Shown in pieces: positions 9,021 to 17,497 of a stretch of DNA of 64,000 nt. The notes below the pieces were generated by a model, which was not told the DNA's origin, did not search any database, and saw only the letters and a list, made by a program, of their open reading frames with translations. The stretch's first letter is position 1, and each line of letters opens with the position of its first letter. The stretch is from Gammaproteobacteria bacterium (GTDB taxonomy: Bacteria > Pseudomonadota > Gammaproteobacteria > Pseudomonadales > Pseudohongiellaceae), in contig JAWKZW010000001.1 of the NCBI GenBank assembly GCA_041395725.1, forward strand, positions 3,602,501 through 3,666,500. The letters are read 5' to 3'. Both the position numbers and the translations under genes were made by a program.

Positions 9021-9038
9021 GCGCTCTCCCTTTGCAGC

Positions 9039-9114
9039 GGGTGGTTAGCTCAGTTGGGAGAGCGTCGCCCTTACAAGGCGAATGTCGGGGGTTCAAATCC
9101 CTCACCACCCACCA
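9039..9114 (+). tRNA. tRNA-Val (anticodon UAC)
   Basis: A 76-nt cloverleaf with acceptor GGGTGGT pairing with ACCACCC, discriminator A and encoded CCA. The anticodon loop CTTACAA carries UAC. The T arm contains GTTCAAATC. Confidence 0.97.
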
Positions 9115-9138
9115 ATCGGGGCTCTTTGAACAAGGGCA

Positions 9139-9164
9139 GAACTCTTGGTATCTGGTAAGAGTTC
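9139..9164 (+). other. Hairpin in the spacer between two tRNA genes
   Basis: GAACTCTT at 9139-9146 pairs perfectly with AAGAGTTC at 9157-9164 across a 10-nt loop. It lies in the 65-bp spacer of the tRNA-Val/tRNA-Asp transcript and may serve in processing. It is too weak and lacks the U-run of a terminator. Confidence 0.4.
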
Positions 9165-9179
9165 TTTGAAAGGAAATGC

Positions 9180-9256
9180 GGACCGGTAGTTCAGCTGGTT
9201 AGAATGCCGGCCTGTCACGCCGGAGGTCGCGGGTTCGAGTCCCGTCCGGTCCGCCA
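9180..9256 (+). tRNA. tRNA-Asp (anticodon GUC)
   Basis: A 77-nt cloverleaf with acceptor GGACCGG pairing with CCGGTCC, discriminator G and encoded CCA. The anticodon loop CTGTCAC carries GUC. It probably shares the transcript of tRNA-Val 65 bp upstream. Confidence 0.97.
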
Positions 9257-9296
9257 CTTTTCAAACACCTGAAACAACCCCACACCGCCATTCCTC

Positions 9297-10223
9297 ATGC
9301 TAGAGTCTCTACCAGCCAATCCGGCACTGGACTCCATCAAAGATCCGCTCCTCGAACAACACGGGGTCAGTCTGGACGTGCTGCGCCTGGACGCCATTCA
9401 CCCGCGCATTAACGGCAATAAGTGGTTCAAGTTGAAGCTGAACCTGCAGGCCGCTCGAAAATCCGGACACCACACCCTGCTCAGTTTCGGTGGCGCCTAT
9501 TCCAACCACCTGCGCGCTCTGGCAGCGGCGGCCAGTCAGTTCGGATTTCGCAGTATTGGCGTGGTCAGAGGGGAAGCGCCCGAGCCACTGAACCCGGTGC
9601 TCGCCTTTGCCCGGGAGCAGGGAATGATTCTCTGTCCTGTGAGCCGCGCGGAGTACCGACTTAAAGAGCATGCCGGGTTCATTGAATCTCTGCACGAAAG
9701 GTTTGGCGAGTTCTATTTGATCCCTGAGGGCGGCAGCAATGCCGAAGGTGTTGCGGGCTGTGAAAGCATCGTCGACTTGTTATCACCTCACCTGCAGGCT
9801 TCTATTCCCGGTACAGACAGTGGTAGAAACCTGGTTGCGCTGGCCTGTGGCACCGGAGCCACTCTGGCGGGACTGATTCGCGGGGTGCAAAGAAGCGGAC
9901 TGGCTGCTGACCTGCTGGGGGTTGCGGTACTGAAGGGTGCAGGGTTTCTCACGGATTCAGTGACGGCCTGGTTGGACAATGGAATCAGGTACCCGGACTG
10001 GCAGATCGCGCAGGAATATCACTTCGGTGGCTATGCCCGCCAGGATGCCCGTCTGCTGGCGTTTATAACGGAGTTCGCCGACCGGACGGGAATCCCTCTG
10101 GAGCCGGTATACACGGGCAAGCTCCTGTTTGCGCTTTACGACCTGGTCGCGAGGGGAGTTATTCCGGCGGGCAGTCGGGTAATCTGTCTCCACACCGGTG
10201 GAACCTATCCGGGGGAGGCCTGA
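9297..10223 (+). CDS. PLP-dependent ACC deaminase/D-cysteine desulfhydrase family protein
   Basis: This 308-residue enzyme belongs to the tryptophan-synthase-beta-like PLP fold. The Schiff-base lysine is in the NGNKWFKLK segment near residue 42. FGGAYSNHLRALA near residue 65 and the glycine-rich phosphate loop CGTGATLAG near residue 182 bind the cofactor and substrate. Members of the family deaminate 1-aminocyclopropane-1-carboxylate or split D-cysteine to pyruvate, H2S and ammonia. Sequence reading alone cannot choose between these, and many marine gammaproteobacterial members are annotated only at family level. The start lies 40 bp after tRNA-Asp, so it may be read from the tRNA promoter. 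It converges on the epimerase gene. Confidence 0.85.
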   Translation: MLESLPANPALDSIKDPLLEQHGVSLDVLRLDAIHPRINGNKWFKLKLNLQAARKSGHHTLLSFGGAYSNHLRALAAAASQFGFRSIGVVRGEAPEPLNPVLAFAREQGMILCPVSRAEYRLKEHAGFIESLHERFGEFYLIPEGGSNAEGVAGCESIVDLLSPHLQASIPGTDSGRNLVALACGTGATLAGLIRGVQRSGLAADLLGVAVLKGAGFLTDSVTAWLDNGIRYPDWQIAQEYHFGGYARQDARLLAFITEFADRTGIPLEPVYTGKLLFALYDLVARGVIPAGSRVICLHTGGTYPGEA

Positions 10224-10390
10224 ACTGCGACCCGGGTCGAAAAGCTCCCCTTTGCAGGGCCTGCGCGGTGCGTTTTAAATTTCTTTAAATTAAATATAAA
10301 TCAATAAGATAAATGATTTAATTAAAAATTTTTTGAAGCTTTTAAATTCTGCGCGGCCAGCCCGCGTATTCGAGGTGCCGTCCGTCCGGG
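10224..10390. other. AT-rich spacer between convergent genes
   Basis: About 80 bp (10273-10352) is almost entirely A and T within a GC-rich region. It contains AAATCA…TGATTT and TTTAAA-type inverted repeats on both sides of an ATAAGATAAA loop. It could terminate transcription in both directions, but no GC-rich stem with a clean T-run is present. Confidence 0.4.
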
Positions 10391-11398
10391 CTAGTGTCCG
10401 TAGTAGTCGAGATACCATGCCACGAATGCCGCAATGCCCTCTTCGATTGGCGTATCGGGCTGATAGCCCATATCTCTGACCAGATCACTGACATCGGCAT
10501 AGGTGGCCGGCACGTCACCCGGTTGCAGAGGCAGCATGTTCTTGATGGCGGTCCTGCCCAGGCACTTCTCCAGGGTTTCGATGTAGCTCATCAGTTTGAT
10601 GGGGTTGTTGCTGCCGATGTTGTAGACCCGGTAGGGTGCCGCCGCGGTTGCCGGGTCGGGATTGTCGCCGGACCAATCCGGATCCGGCTCGGCAACCCGG
10701 TCGAGTGTCCTGATGACGCCCTCGACGATATCGTCTATGAAGGTGAAATCCCGCAGGTGGTTACCATGATTGAATACATCAATGGGTTTACCGGCCAGGA
10801 TGTTGCGTGTAAACAGAAACAGCGCCATGTCGGGCCGGCCCCATGGCCCGTAAACGGTGAAGAACCGCAGGCCCGTGGTGGGCAGATTGAACAGGTGGCT
10901 GTAGGTATGGGCCATCAGTTCGTTGGCTTTCTTACTGGCGGCGTAAAGGCTTACCGGATGATCGACGTTGTGATGGACGGAAAACGGCATGTTTGTGTTG
11001 GCGCCGTAGACGGAGCTGCTGGAGGCGTAAACCAGGTGCTCAACACCATTGTGGCGGCAGCCCTCCAGGATATTGACGAAGCCGGCAAGATTGGCGCTCA
11101 CGTAGGCCTGGGGGTGGGTAAGTGAGTAGCGGACTCCGGCCTGGGCGGCAAGATTGACAACCCGCTGGGGTTGCTGCTGCTTAAAAAGTGACCGGATACC
11201 TTCAGCATCCTCCAGATCCAGGCGGCAATCGGTAAAAGCCTGATGATCGGTCAAGCGAGCAAGGCGGTCTTTCTTGAGTTGCACATCGTAGTAGTCATTG
11301 AGATTGTCGACGCCGATGACTTCGTCACCACGCTGCAACAGCCGGCGTGCAAGGGCGTGGCCGATAAAGCCAGCGGTTCCGGTGACCAGTACCTTCAT
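10391..11398 (-). CDS. NAD-dependent epimerase/dehydratase, UDP-glucuronate 4-epimerase type
   Basis: A 335-residue extended short-chain dehydrogenase. The start MKVLVTGTAGFIG provides the Rossmann GxxGxxG motif, and NLNDYYDVQLKKDRL is characteristic of the UDP-glucuronate/galacturonate 4-epimerase group. The catalytic triad is visible as SSSSVYG and SLYAASKKANE (YxxxK). It likely makes a uronic acid nucleotide sugar for a surface polysaccharide, although no other polysaccharide gene is nearby. I chose the ATG at 11398 because AGGAGA sits at the right distance upstream; a longer frame begins at 11494 but its extra residues do not match the fold. Substrate is inferred from family resemblance. 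Confidence 0.88.
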   Translation of the reverse strand: MKVLVTGTAGFIGHALARRLLQRGDEVIGVDNLNDYYDVQLKKDRLARLTDHQAFTDCRLDLEDAEGIRSLFKQQQPQRVVNLAAQAGVRYSLTHPQAYVSANLAGFVNILEGCRHNGVEHLVYASSSSVYGANTNMPFSVHHNVDHPVSLYAASKKANELMAHTYSHLFNLPTTGLRFFTVYGPWGRPDMALFLFTRNILAGKPIDVFNHGNHLRDFTFIDDIVEGVIRTLDRVAEPDPDWSGDNPDPATAAAPYRVYNIGSNNPIKLMSYIETLEKCLGRTAIKNMLPLQPGDVPATYADVSDLVRDMGYQPDTPIEEGIAAFVAWYLDYYGH

Positions 11399-11511
11399 TG
11401 TTGGAAATCTCCTGTTAATCCTGTGCGGTGGTAGAGCTTTATTGGTCTGAATGATACCTCTATCGGCAGGGTATTTCCGTGGAATAGGTACCATTCACTG
11501 GAACGGCGGAG

Positions 11512-11538
11512 TTGGCGACGCAGATGCCGTGCTATACT
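11512..11538 (+). promoter_or_regulatory. Candidate nadK promoter
   Basis: TTGGCG at 11512-11517 and TATACT at 11533-11538, spaced 15 bp, would start transcription about 25 bp before the nadK ATG at 11568. Its position argues against any nadK start further upstream. Confidence 0.45.
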
Positions 11539-11567
11539 GCGCTCACGCGAATCATGAAGGACGGGAC

Positions 11568-12458
11568 ATGTCGCAATTCAGGAAAATCGGCCTGATCGGG
11601 CGTCCGGGGCATGCGGGCGTCGTAGATTCCCTGCGGCGCCTGCTGGCGTTTCTCAAAGCCCGGGATGTTGAGATCATTCTGGATGATGCCACTGGCAAGC
11701 TGGTACCGGACCACGGGCAGCAGGTGTCCAGTCGCGAGGCACTTTCTCGGCACTGCGACCTGGTAATTGTGGTGGGCGGAGACGGCAGTATGCTCAATGC
11801 CGCCCAGAGTATTGCGTCGGAAAACGTGCCGGTCATCGGTGTCAATCGGGGTAGGTTAGGGTTTCTGACCGATGTGTTGCCGGAAGAGATCGAGCTTCGA
11901 CTGTCGCAGGTGCTGGCCGGTGAGTACAGCGTGGAGTCACGCTTTCTGCTGCAGCTCGAGGTCCTGCATAACGGTGAGCGACAGCACCTTGGCTGCGCTC
12001 TGAACGACGTGGTTCTGCATCCGGGCAAGGCGGCTCAGATGATCGAGTTTGAATTGTTTGTCGATGACCGTTTCGTTTACAGTCAGGAATCCGATGGGCT
12101 GATCGTTGCCACGCCCACCGGCTCCACCGCTTATGCCATGTCAGCGGGCGGGCCGATTATGCATCCTGACCTCGACGCCATCGCGCTGGTACCTATCTGT
12201 CCGCATTCTCTCAGCAGTCGGCCGATCGTGGTCGCCGGTGATTGTGAAATCCGGCTGGTCATCGGCGAGAATGATTCCATACTGCCCCAGGTCAGTTGCG
12301 ACGGCGAAGTAAAATTTTCCGCCCATGCCGGCGATCAGTTGATCGTGAGAAAAAAATCCAAGGTGCTGCGGCTGATACATCCGCCTGACCACAGCGTCTA
12401 TCAGGCCTATCGAAGCAAGCTGGGTTGGGGCAGCCGGCTGGAACGCAAGGATGATTAG
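11568..12458 (+). CDS. nadK: NAD kinase
   Basis: NadK phosphorylates NAD to NADP. The 296-residue protein has the family's GGDGSMLNAA motif at residues 70-79, the NxGxLGFL-type segment NRGRLGFLTD near residue 104, and the TPTGSTAYAMSAGGP substrate loop near residue 187. The ATG at 11568 is preceded by AAGGA at good distance. A longer frame exists upstream but would begin before the candidate promoter. The gene is divergent from the epimerase and overlaps the rhomboid protease gene by 8 bp, which implies translational coupling. Confidence 0.96.
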   Translation: MSQFRKIGLIGRPGHAGVVDSLRRLLAFLKARDVEIILDDATGKLVPDHGQQVSSREALSRHCDLVIVVGGDGSMLNAAQSIASENVPVIGVNRGRLGFLTDVLPEEIELRLSQVLAGEYSVESRFLLQLEVLHNGERQHLGCALNDVVLHPGKAAQMIEFELFVDDRFVYSQESDGLIVATPTGSTAYAMSAGGPIMHPDLDAIALVPICPHSLSSRPIVVAGDCEIRLVIGENDSILPQVSCDGEVKFSAHAGDQLIVRKKSKVLRLIHPPDHSVYQAYRSKLGWGSRLERKDD

Positions 12459-13329
12459 GGTTCTCGACGTCAGCATCGACGAAAACCTGCGTGACCTCAG
12501 TCGTTATCTCCGGCAACAGGGCATACCACACCGAATAATCGAGGAATCGGGCAGGCAGGTCATCTTCGTCAGGGATGAATACCAGGTTGATCCGGTCCGG
12601 GAACTGGTACAGAAATTTCTCAGCGGCCAACTGCAGATCAAAACTGCCGCCAAACCAGCCGCGGGTCATGACGGTAGGGGTGAAGCGGTTGAAAACAGCT
12701 GGCTCTATCGAGTGTTACGGGTGATATTTACAGCCCCCGTCAGTTCATTGCTTACCCTGATCTGTCTGATTGTCGCCGCGGTAACTCAGATGGGTGCCGC
12801 TGTATACCGCATGGACTTTCTGTTTTATCCGGCCTTGCCCGCCACCGATCTTCTCAGCCTGCTGGGTGCGATAAACAACCCTGTGCTGTTTCTCCAGACC
12901 CTGGCGCCAATATTTCTGCACTTTGGCAGTCTGCATATCGTTTTTAACCTGCTTTGGCTGTGGTACTTTGGCAGGCAGCTGGAGGTCATTCAGTCCAGCT
13001 GGATTTTTCTGGTGCTGGTGGTTGCGGCGGCGTTTGTCGGCAACACAGCCCAGTATCTTTCCGGCGGAGCCTCCAACTTTGGCGGCATGTCCGGCGTTGT
13101 ATACGGTCTGGTAGGGTATGCCTGGATACTGCACAATTTCGTACCCGGCAAACGACTGCAGGTCAATGAATCGCTGTTTGTCGTCTTTCTGGTCGCGCTG
13201 GTACTGATGGAGGTGCTGGCCTCGTCCTGGATTGCTTCCGCGGCACATCTGGGCGGTCTCCTCGCCGGCCTGTTTGGCGGCCTGTGCGTATTGCTTGCCA
13301 GCCGGGTTGGTAACGGGCGTCAGACCTAG
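12451..13329 (+). CDS. Rhomboid family intramembrane serine protease (GlpG-like)
   Basis: The protein has 292 residues. Residues 1-60 form a soluble N-terminal domain like that of GlpG (RYLRQQGIPHRI). Residues about 90-290 are a six-helix rhomboid core. The catalytic dyad is Ser214 in GGMSGVVYG and His266 in SAAHLGG, and the oxyanion residues H162 and N166 are present in HIVFNLLW, so the enzyme should be active. Substrates are unknown. The start overlaps the end of nadK by 8 bp. The order nadK–rhomboid–yeaC–DUF2797–pepN matches what I remember of Pseudomonas. Confidence 0.9.
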   Translation: MIRVLDVSIDENLRDLSRYLRQQGIPHRIIEESGRQVIFVRDEYQVDPVRELVQKFLSGQLQIKTAAKPAAGHDGRGEAVENSWLYRVLRVIFTAPVSSLLTLICLIVAAVTQMGAAVYRMDFLFYPALPATDLLSLLGAINNPVLFLQTLAPIFLHFGSLHIVFNLLWLWYFGRQLEVIQSSWIFLVLVVAAAFVGNTAQYLSGGASNFGGMSGVVYGLVGYAWILHNFVPGKRLQVNESLFVVFLVALVLMEVLASSWIASAAHLGGLLAGLFGGLCVLLASRVGNGRQT

Positions 13330-13418
13330 AGCGGGACCGCCTGTCAGCAGGGGAGCCTGGTCGCTGCCAGATTAAGTCAGCGTCATCGAGTTACTTCGAA
13401 TTACTTGAAGGTTCAGGA

Positions 13419-13730
13419 ATGGAGTTTATGCTGGAGAAAAAACCTGACAGCCTGGAGGCTTTGATCGAGGGTATAACGCCAGAAATCTATGCCAGGTTAA
13501 AGACTGCCATAGAGTTGGGCAAGTGGGAGAACGGCCAACTGCTCAGCAGTCAACAGCTTGAGCACTGCCTGCAGGCTGTCATCGCCTACGAGCACAGGAA
13601 GGTGCCGGTCGATCAGAGGACCGGGTATATCCGTCCGAAGCCTGCGAATAAGAGCGCCTGTGCGACAGGCATTGAAACCATCGCCTCCGATCGGACAGCG
13701 GGGGAGGGCAATGGCACCGATGAAACCTGA
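13419..13730 (+). CDS. YeaC-family (DUF1315) protein
   Basis: This 103-residue soluble protein carries the DUF1315 signature: LEALIEGITPEIYARLKTA, then ELGKWENGQLLS, then a C-terminal RTGYI. The function of this family is not established. No signal peptide or membrane segment is present. The start could be ATG 13419 or ATG 13428; AGGA at 13414-13417 sits better for the second. The last 30 residues beyond RTGYI look unstructured. It lies in the nadK–pepN block. Confidence 0.8.
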   Translation: MEFMLEKKPDSLEALIEGITPEIYARLKTAIELGKWENGQLLSSQQLEHCLQAVIAYEHRKVPVDQRTGYIRPKPANKSACATGIETIASDRTAGEGNGTDET

Positions 13731-13781
13731 TTTTCTGATCGGACAGCTGGTTGCGGAAGTCGGCAAGTTGGAAACGTACCT

Positions 13782-14618
13782 ATGGAAACCTTAGGTAAAG
13801 GCACGCTGCGAAAGATGCGCAGCAGGCTGGAGGATCCGGTGTCCTATCGGATCAGGCTTGGCGATGAGGAAGTGCCGGCCAACCCACTGCTTGGCAAGGA
13901 GCTGACGCTGGTATTCAATGGTCAGATCCATTGCGTGCATTGCGGCAGAGAGACAAAGAAAAGCTTCAACCAGGGATACTGCTACCCCTGCTTTCAAACG
14001 TTGGCACAATGTGATTCCTGTATTATTCATCCGGAAAAATGTCACTTCCAGCAGGGGACCTGTCGCGAACCGGAGTGGGGCGAACAGTTCTGCATGCAGG
14101 ATCATGTTGTCTACCTGGCAAATTCATCGGCTATCAAGGTGGGCATTACGCGGGCAACCCAGATACCCACGCGCTGGATAGATCAGGGTGCTATTCAGGC
14201 GCTACCGATACTCCGGGTCCGAAGCAGGCTGCAATCAGGTTTGCTGGAGGTCATGTTCAAGCAGCATATCACCGACAAAACCAACTGGCGTGCCATGTTG
14301 AAATCAGATGGTGAACTGCTTGATCTGGATGCGGAAAAGGAACGCCTGCTGGCCGAATGCCAGGAGGATCTGCAGGAGATGCACGACCGCTTCGGCTTTT
14401 TCGGCATCAGCGTTCTCAACGGCGTGGAAGCGTTGACCATTAATTACCCGGTTCAAGAGATACCTGAGAAGATCCCCAGCCTCAGCTTTGACAAAGAAGC
14501 AGTGGTCGGCGGAAGGCTTACCGGTATCAAGGGCCAGTACCTTATTTTTGACACCGGAGTTATAAATCTGCGGAGGTTCGGTGGTTACTGTATTGAACTT
14601 CGCGTCAAGAGAAATTGA
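13782..14618 (+). CDS. DUF2797 domain-containing protein
   Basis: This 278-residue protein matches what I know of the DUF2797 family. The N-terminal part has a cysteine-rich zinc-binding pattern: CVHCGRETK, CYPCF, CDSCI and a later C. These are followed by HVVYLANSSAIKVGITR, which resembles a GIY-YIG-type first strand and loop, then QIPTRWIDQGA. Biochemical function is unknown. Nuclease activity should not be assumed, because the canonical GIY and YIG tripeptides are not seen. The conserved position next to yeaC and pepN suggests a shared housekeeping role. Confidence 0.8.
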   Translation: METLGKGTLRKMRSRLEDPVSYRIRLGDEEVPANPLLGKELTLVFNGQIHCVHCGRETKKSFNQGYCYPCFQTLAQCDSCIIHPEKCHFQQGTCREPEWGEQFCMQDHVVYLANSSAIKVGITRATQIPTRWIDQGAIQALPILRVRSRLQSGLLEVMFKQHITDKTNWRAMLKSDGELLDLDAEKERLLAECQEDLQEMHDRFGFFGISVLNGVEALTINYPVQEIPEKIPSLSFDKEAVVGGRLTGIKGQYLIFDTGVINLRRFGGYCIELRVKRN

Positions 14619-14663
14619 TTAGTACACCCGGCACAGGCGTAGGCCCGCAGGGCTTGCGCAGGT

Positions 14664-14681
14664 GTGCTGCTGAGGCAGCAC
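14664..14681. other. GC-rich hairpin upstream of pepN
   Basis: GTGCTGC at 14664-14670 pairs perfectly with GCAGCAC at 14675-14681 across TGAG. No T-run follows, so this is not a clean intrinsic terminator. It lies 32 bp before the pepN start and could affect its translation or reduce read-through. Confidence 0.35.
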
Positions 14682-14712
14682 GGGCCCGTAATGAGAAGTG
14701 AGTGAATTCGTC

Positions 14713-17415
14713 ATGAGAGATTCCCAGGCAAGAACCGTACACCTGAAGGACTATCGTCCACCGGCATTCCTGGTGGACAGAACCGATTTGCGCTTTGAGC
14801 TCTTCGAAGAGCATGCGCTGGTGATCGCGCAACTGACCATGCGCGCTAATGAGCAGGAAGGAGAAAGTTACAGGGAAGAATCGCTGGTATTGCAGGGCCA
14901 GCAGTTGCAGCTGGAAAAGCTGTACTTGAACGGTCGTCCTCTATCGGAGCAGGAGTATTTGTTAGACGCTGAAACGCTGACTATACCTAATCTGATGAAG
15001 CTGTTAGATGGAAGTCGGGCCGAATTTTTCCTTACCTGCCATACCCGCATAGAGCCGCAGAAAAACACCGCGCTGGAGGGGCTTTACCGTTCCGGCGGCA
15101 TGTTCTGCACTCAATGTGAAGCCGAGGGATTTCGACGGATTACCTATTACCCGGATCGTCCCGATGTGATGAGTGTTTTTACCACTACCATTGTCGCTGA
15201 GCGGGACAGATACCCGGTGCTGCTGTCCAATGGAAATCAGGTCGCGAGCGGCCAGGACGAAGCAGATCCTGCCCGTCATTGGGTTACCTGGTATGACCCG
15301 TTCAGGAAGCCCAGTTATCTGTTTGCCCTGGTGGCCGGACGCCTCGAACATATCGAGGACAGCTTTATCACCGCCAGCGGGCGGGAGGTTCAGTTGCGCA
15401 TCTTTGTCGAAGCCAAGGATCTCGATAAGTGCGACCATGCCATGCGTTCTCTGAAAAATGCCATGCGCTGGGATGAGGAGGTTTACGGCAGGGAATACGA
15501 TCTGGATATTTTTATGATCGTTGCCGTTGACGCCTTCAATATGGGCGCCATGGAAAACAAGGGGCTCAACATCTTCAACACCTCCTGCGTGCTTGCCAAT
15601 CCGGCAACCACGACCGATGCAGCGTTTCAGCGGGTGGAGGCAGTGGTGGCCCACGAGTATTTTCACAACTGGTCCGGGAATAGAGTGACCTGTCGCGACT
15701 GGTTTCAACTGAGTCTCAAGGAAGGCTTTACGGTATTCAGGGATTCCGAATTTTCCGCCGACATGGGTTCGCGCACTGTCAAACGAATAGAAGATGTGAC
15801 CCTGCTCAGAACCGCTCAGTTTGCCGAAGATGCAGGGCCGATGTCACATCCCATTCGACCGGCGTCCTATATGGAGATATCCAATTTCTATACGCTGACA
15901 ATTTACGAGAAAGGTGCCGAAGTTGTTAGAATGATTAGTCACATTCTCGGACCGGATAAGTTCCGGCAGGGCTCGGATCTCTACTTCGAGCGTCATGACG
16001 GACAGGCCGTTACCACCGAAGATTTCGTGAAGGCGATGGAAGACGCCAGCGGGATCGACCTGACTCAGTTCCGCAACTGGTACACCCAGGCAGGAACTCC
16101 GGTTGTCGCTGTGGAATCCCACTACGATTCTGCAAAGAAAAGTTATTCTCTTACTGTGCGGCAAAGCTGTCCGGCCACGCCTGGTCAGTCTCAAAAAGAA
16201 CCTTTCCACATCCCTCTGCGGATGGGGTTGCTGGATGCCGACGGCGGGCAGATACCCCTGATTCTCGAGCACGAGCAGTCTGATGAGGGCGCAGTTGACC
16301 GCGTGCTCGATATAACGCGGCCCGAGGAGACTTTCACCTTTGTCGGCATTGAGTCGGAGCCAGTCCCTTCGCTGCTGCGGGGGTTCAGTGCGCCGGTACG
16401 CTTACAGTTCAAATATTCGCTGGAAGATTTTTATTTTCTGATGGTCAATGACAGTGATGGTTTTAATCGCTGGAATGCCTCTCAGCAGTTGTCGGTACGA
16501 ATTATCGAAGACTTTGTTGCTCAGGGCGCTGCATTGAATGAAGAGAATTTTCCTGCCATTCTGACTCAGGCCTTCGCCGGTGTACTGCAGGCTACGCTGG
16601 ATGACCCGCAACTGGACAAGGCGATGGTGGCGCAGTTGCTGACTCTGCCCTCCGAGAGCTACCTCATTGAACTGGCAGAGCAGGCCGACGTCGATGCCAT
16701 CCATGGGGCGAGGGAATTTCTCTGTAACAATCTGGCGCGACAACTGGCAGTTCAATTTGAGCAGGTGTATGAGGCCAATCGGGAGAGCGGGATATTTTCG
16801 GTTGATGCCCAGTCGGTTGCCAGGCGCAGCCTGAAAAATCTGGCGCTGGGCTATCTGCTCAGGACCGGTCAGGGGTCGGCCATCGAGTCATGTCACCGAC
16901 AATTCCAGGAAGCGCACAACATGACCGATCAGCACGCCGCGTTGCGATTGCTGGATCATTCCAGTCTGGTCGAGTCCGGGCTCAGGGGTCGTGTCATTAA
17001 CGATTTTCATCAGCAATGGTCTGAAGAGCCATTGGTTATGGACCAGTGGTTCATGATTCAGGCAACCTGTCCGGCGGCAGGGAATCTGGACAGGGTCAAG
17101 CGTTTGCTCGAGCATGAAAAATTCTCGATCCGAAACCCTAACAAGGTGCGCTCAGTGATTGGCGCATTCTGTGGGGCGAATCATGTTAATTTTCATAACC
17201 GCGACGGCAGTGGCTATCGGTTTCTGGCCGATCAGGTGCTGTTGCTGGACAAGCTGAACCCTCAGATAGCCTCCCGCCTCCTTGCACCGTTAACCCGCTG
17301 GAAGAAATTCGATGCCCAGCGTCAGGCCCTGATGCAGGAGCAGCTGCAGCGGATAAAGGCAGAGTCCGATTTGTCGAAGGACGTATTCGAAGTGGTGGAT
17401 AAGAGCACTGCCTGA
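14713..17415 (+). CDS. pepN: Aminopeptidase N (M1 family)
   Basis: PepN is the main broad-specificity cytosolic aminopeptidase and completes the breakdown of peptides produced by ATP-dependent proteases. The zinc site HEYFHNWSGNR with the downstream catalytic Glu (KEGFTVFRD) and the exopeptidase motif GAMENKG are intact. The C-terminal ERAP-like helical region runs from about residue 540 to 900. Length (about 900) is somewhat above the 870 of E. coli. ATG 14713 is the preferred start; an in-frame GTG at 14698 would add five residues. A strong bidirectional terminator separates it from the convergent acnB. Confidence 0.96.
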   Translation: MRDSQARTVHLKDYRPPAFLVDRTDLRFELFEEHALVIAQLTMRANEQEGESYREESLVLQGQQLQLEKLYLNGRPLSEQEYLLDAETLTIPNLMKLLDGSRAEFFLTCHTRIEPQKNTALEGLYRSGGMFCTQCEAEGFRRITYYPDRPDVMSVFTTTIVAERDRYPVLLSNGNQVASGQDEADPARHWVTWYDPFRKPSYLFALVAGRLEHIEDSFITASGREVQLRIFVEAKDLDKCDHAMRSLKNAMRWDEEVYGREYDLDIFMIVAVDAFNMGAMENKGLNIFNTSCVLANPATTTDAAFQRVEAVVAHEYFHNWSGNRVTCRDWFQLSLKEGFTVFRDSEFSADMGSRTVKRIEDVTLLRTAQFAEDAGPMSHPIRPASYMEISNFYTLTIYEKGAEVVRMISHILGPDKFRQGSDLYFERHDGQAVTTEDFVKAMEDASGIDLTQFRNWYTQAGTPVVAVESHYDSAKKSYSLTVRQSCPATPGQSQKEPFHIPLRMGLLDADGGQIPLILEHEQSDEGAVDRVLDITRPEETFTFVGIESEPVPSLLRGFSAPVRLQFKYSLEDFYFLMVNDSDGFNRWNASQQLSVRIIEDFVAQGAALNEENFPAILTQAFAGVLQATLDDPQLDKAMVAQLLTLPSESYLIELAEQADVDAIHGAREFLCNNLARQLAVQFEQVYEANRESGIFSVDAQSVARRSLKNLALGYLLRTGQGSAIESCHRQFQEAHNMTDQHAALRLLDHSSLVESGLRGRVINDFHQQWSEEPLVMDQWFMIQATCPAAGNLDRVKRLLEHEKFSIRNPNKVRSVIGAFCGANHVNFHNRDGSGYRFLADQVLLLDKLNPQIASRLLAPLTRWKKFDAQRQALMQEQLQRIKAESDLSKDVFEVVDKSTA

Positions 17416-17442
17416 GTCGTCAGCACTTTTATATGGAGCAAG

Positions 17443-17468
17443 GGAGGCGGGCCGATCGGCCCGCCTCC
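17443..17468. terminator. Bidirectional intrinsic terminator between pepN and acnB
   Basis: A perfect 11-bp GC-rich stem (17443-17453 with 17458-17468) closes a GATC loop. Wobble and A-T pairs extend the stem outward. It is followed by TTGTTCGTTTTA on the plus strand and sits between two convergent genes. Confidence 0.85.
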
Positions 17469-17497
17469 TTGTTCGTTTTATTGGTCAAAACTGACGT

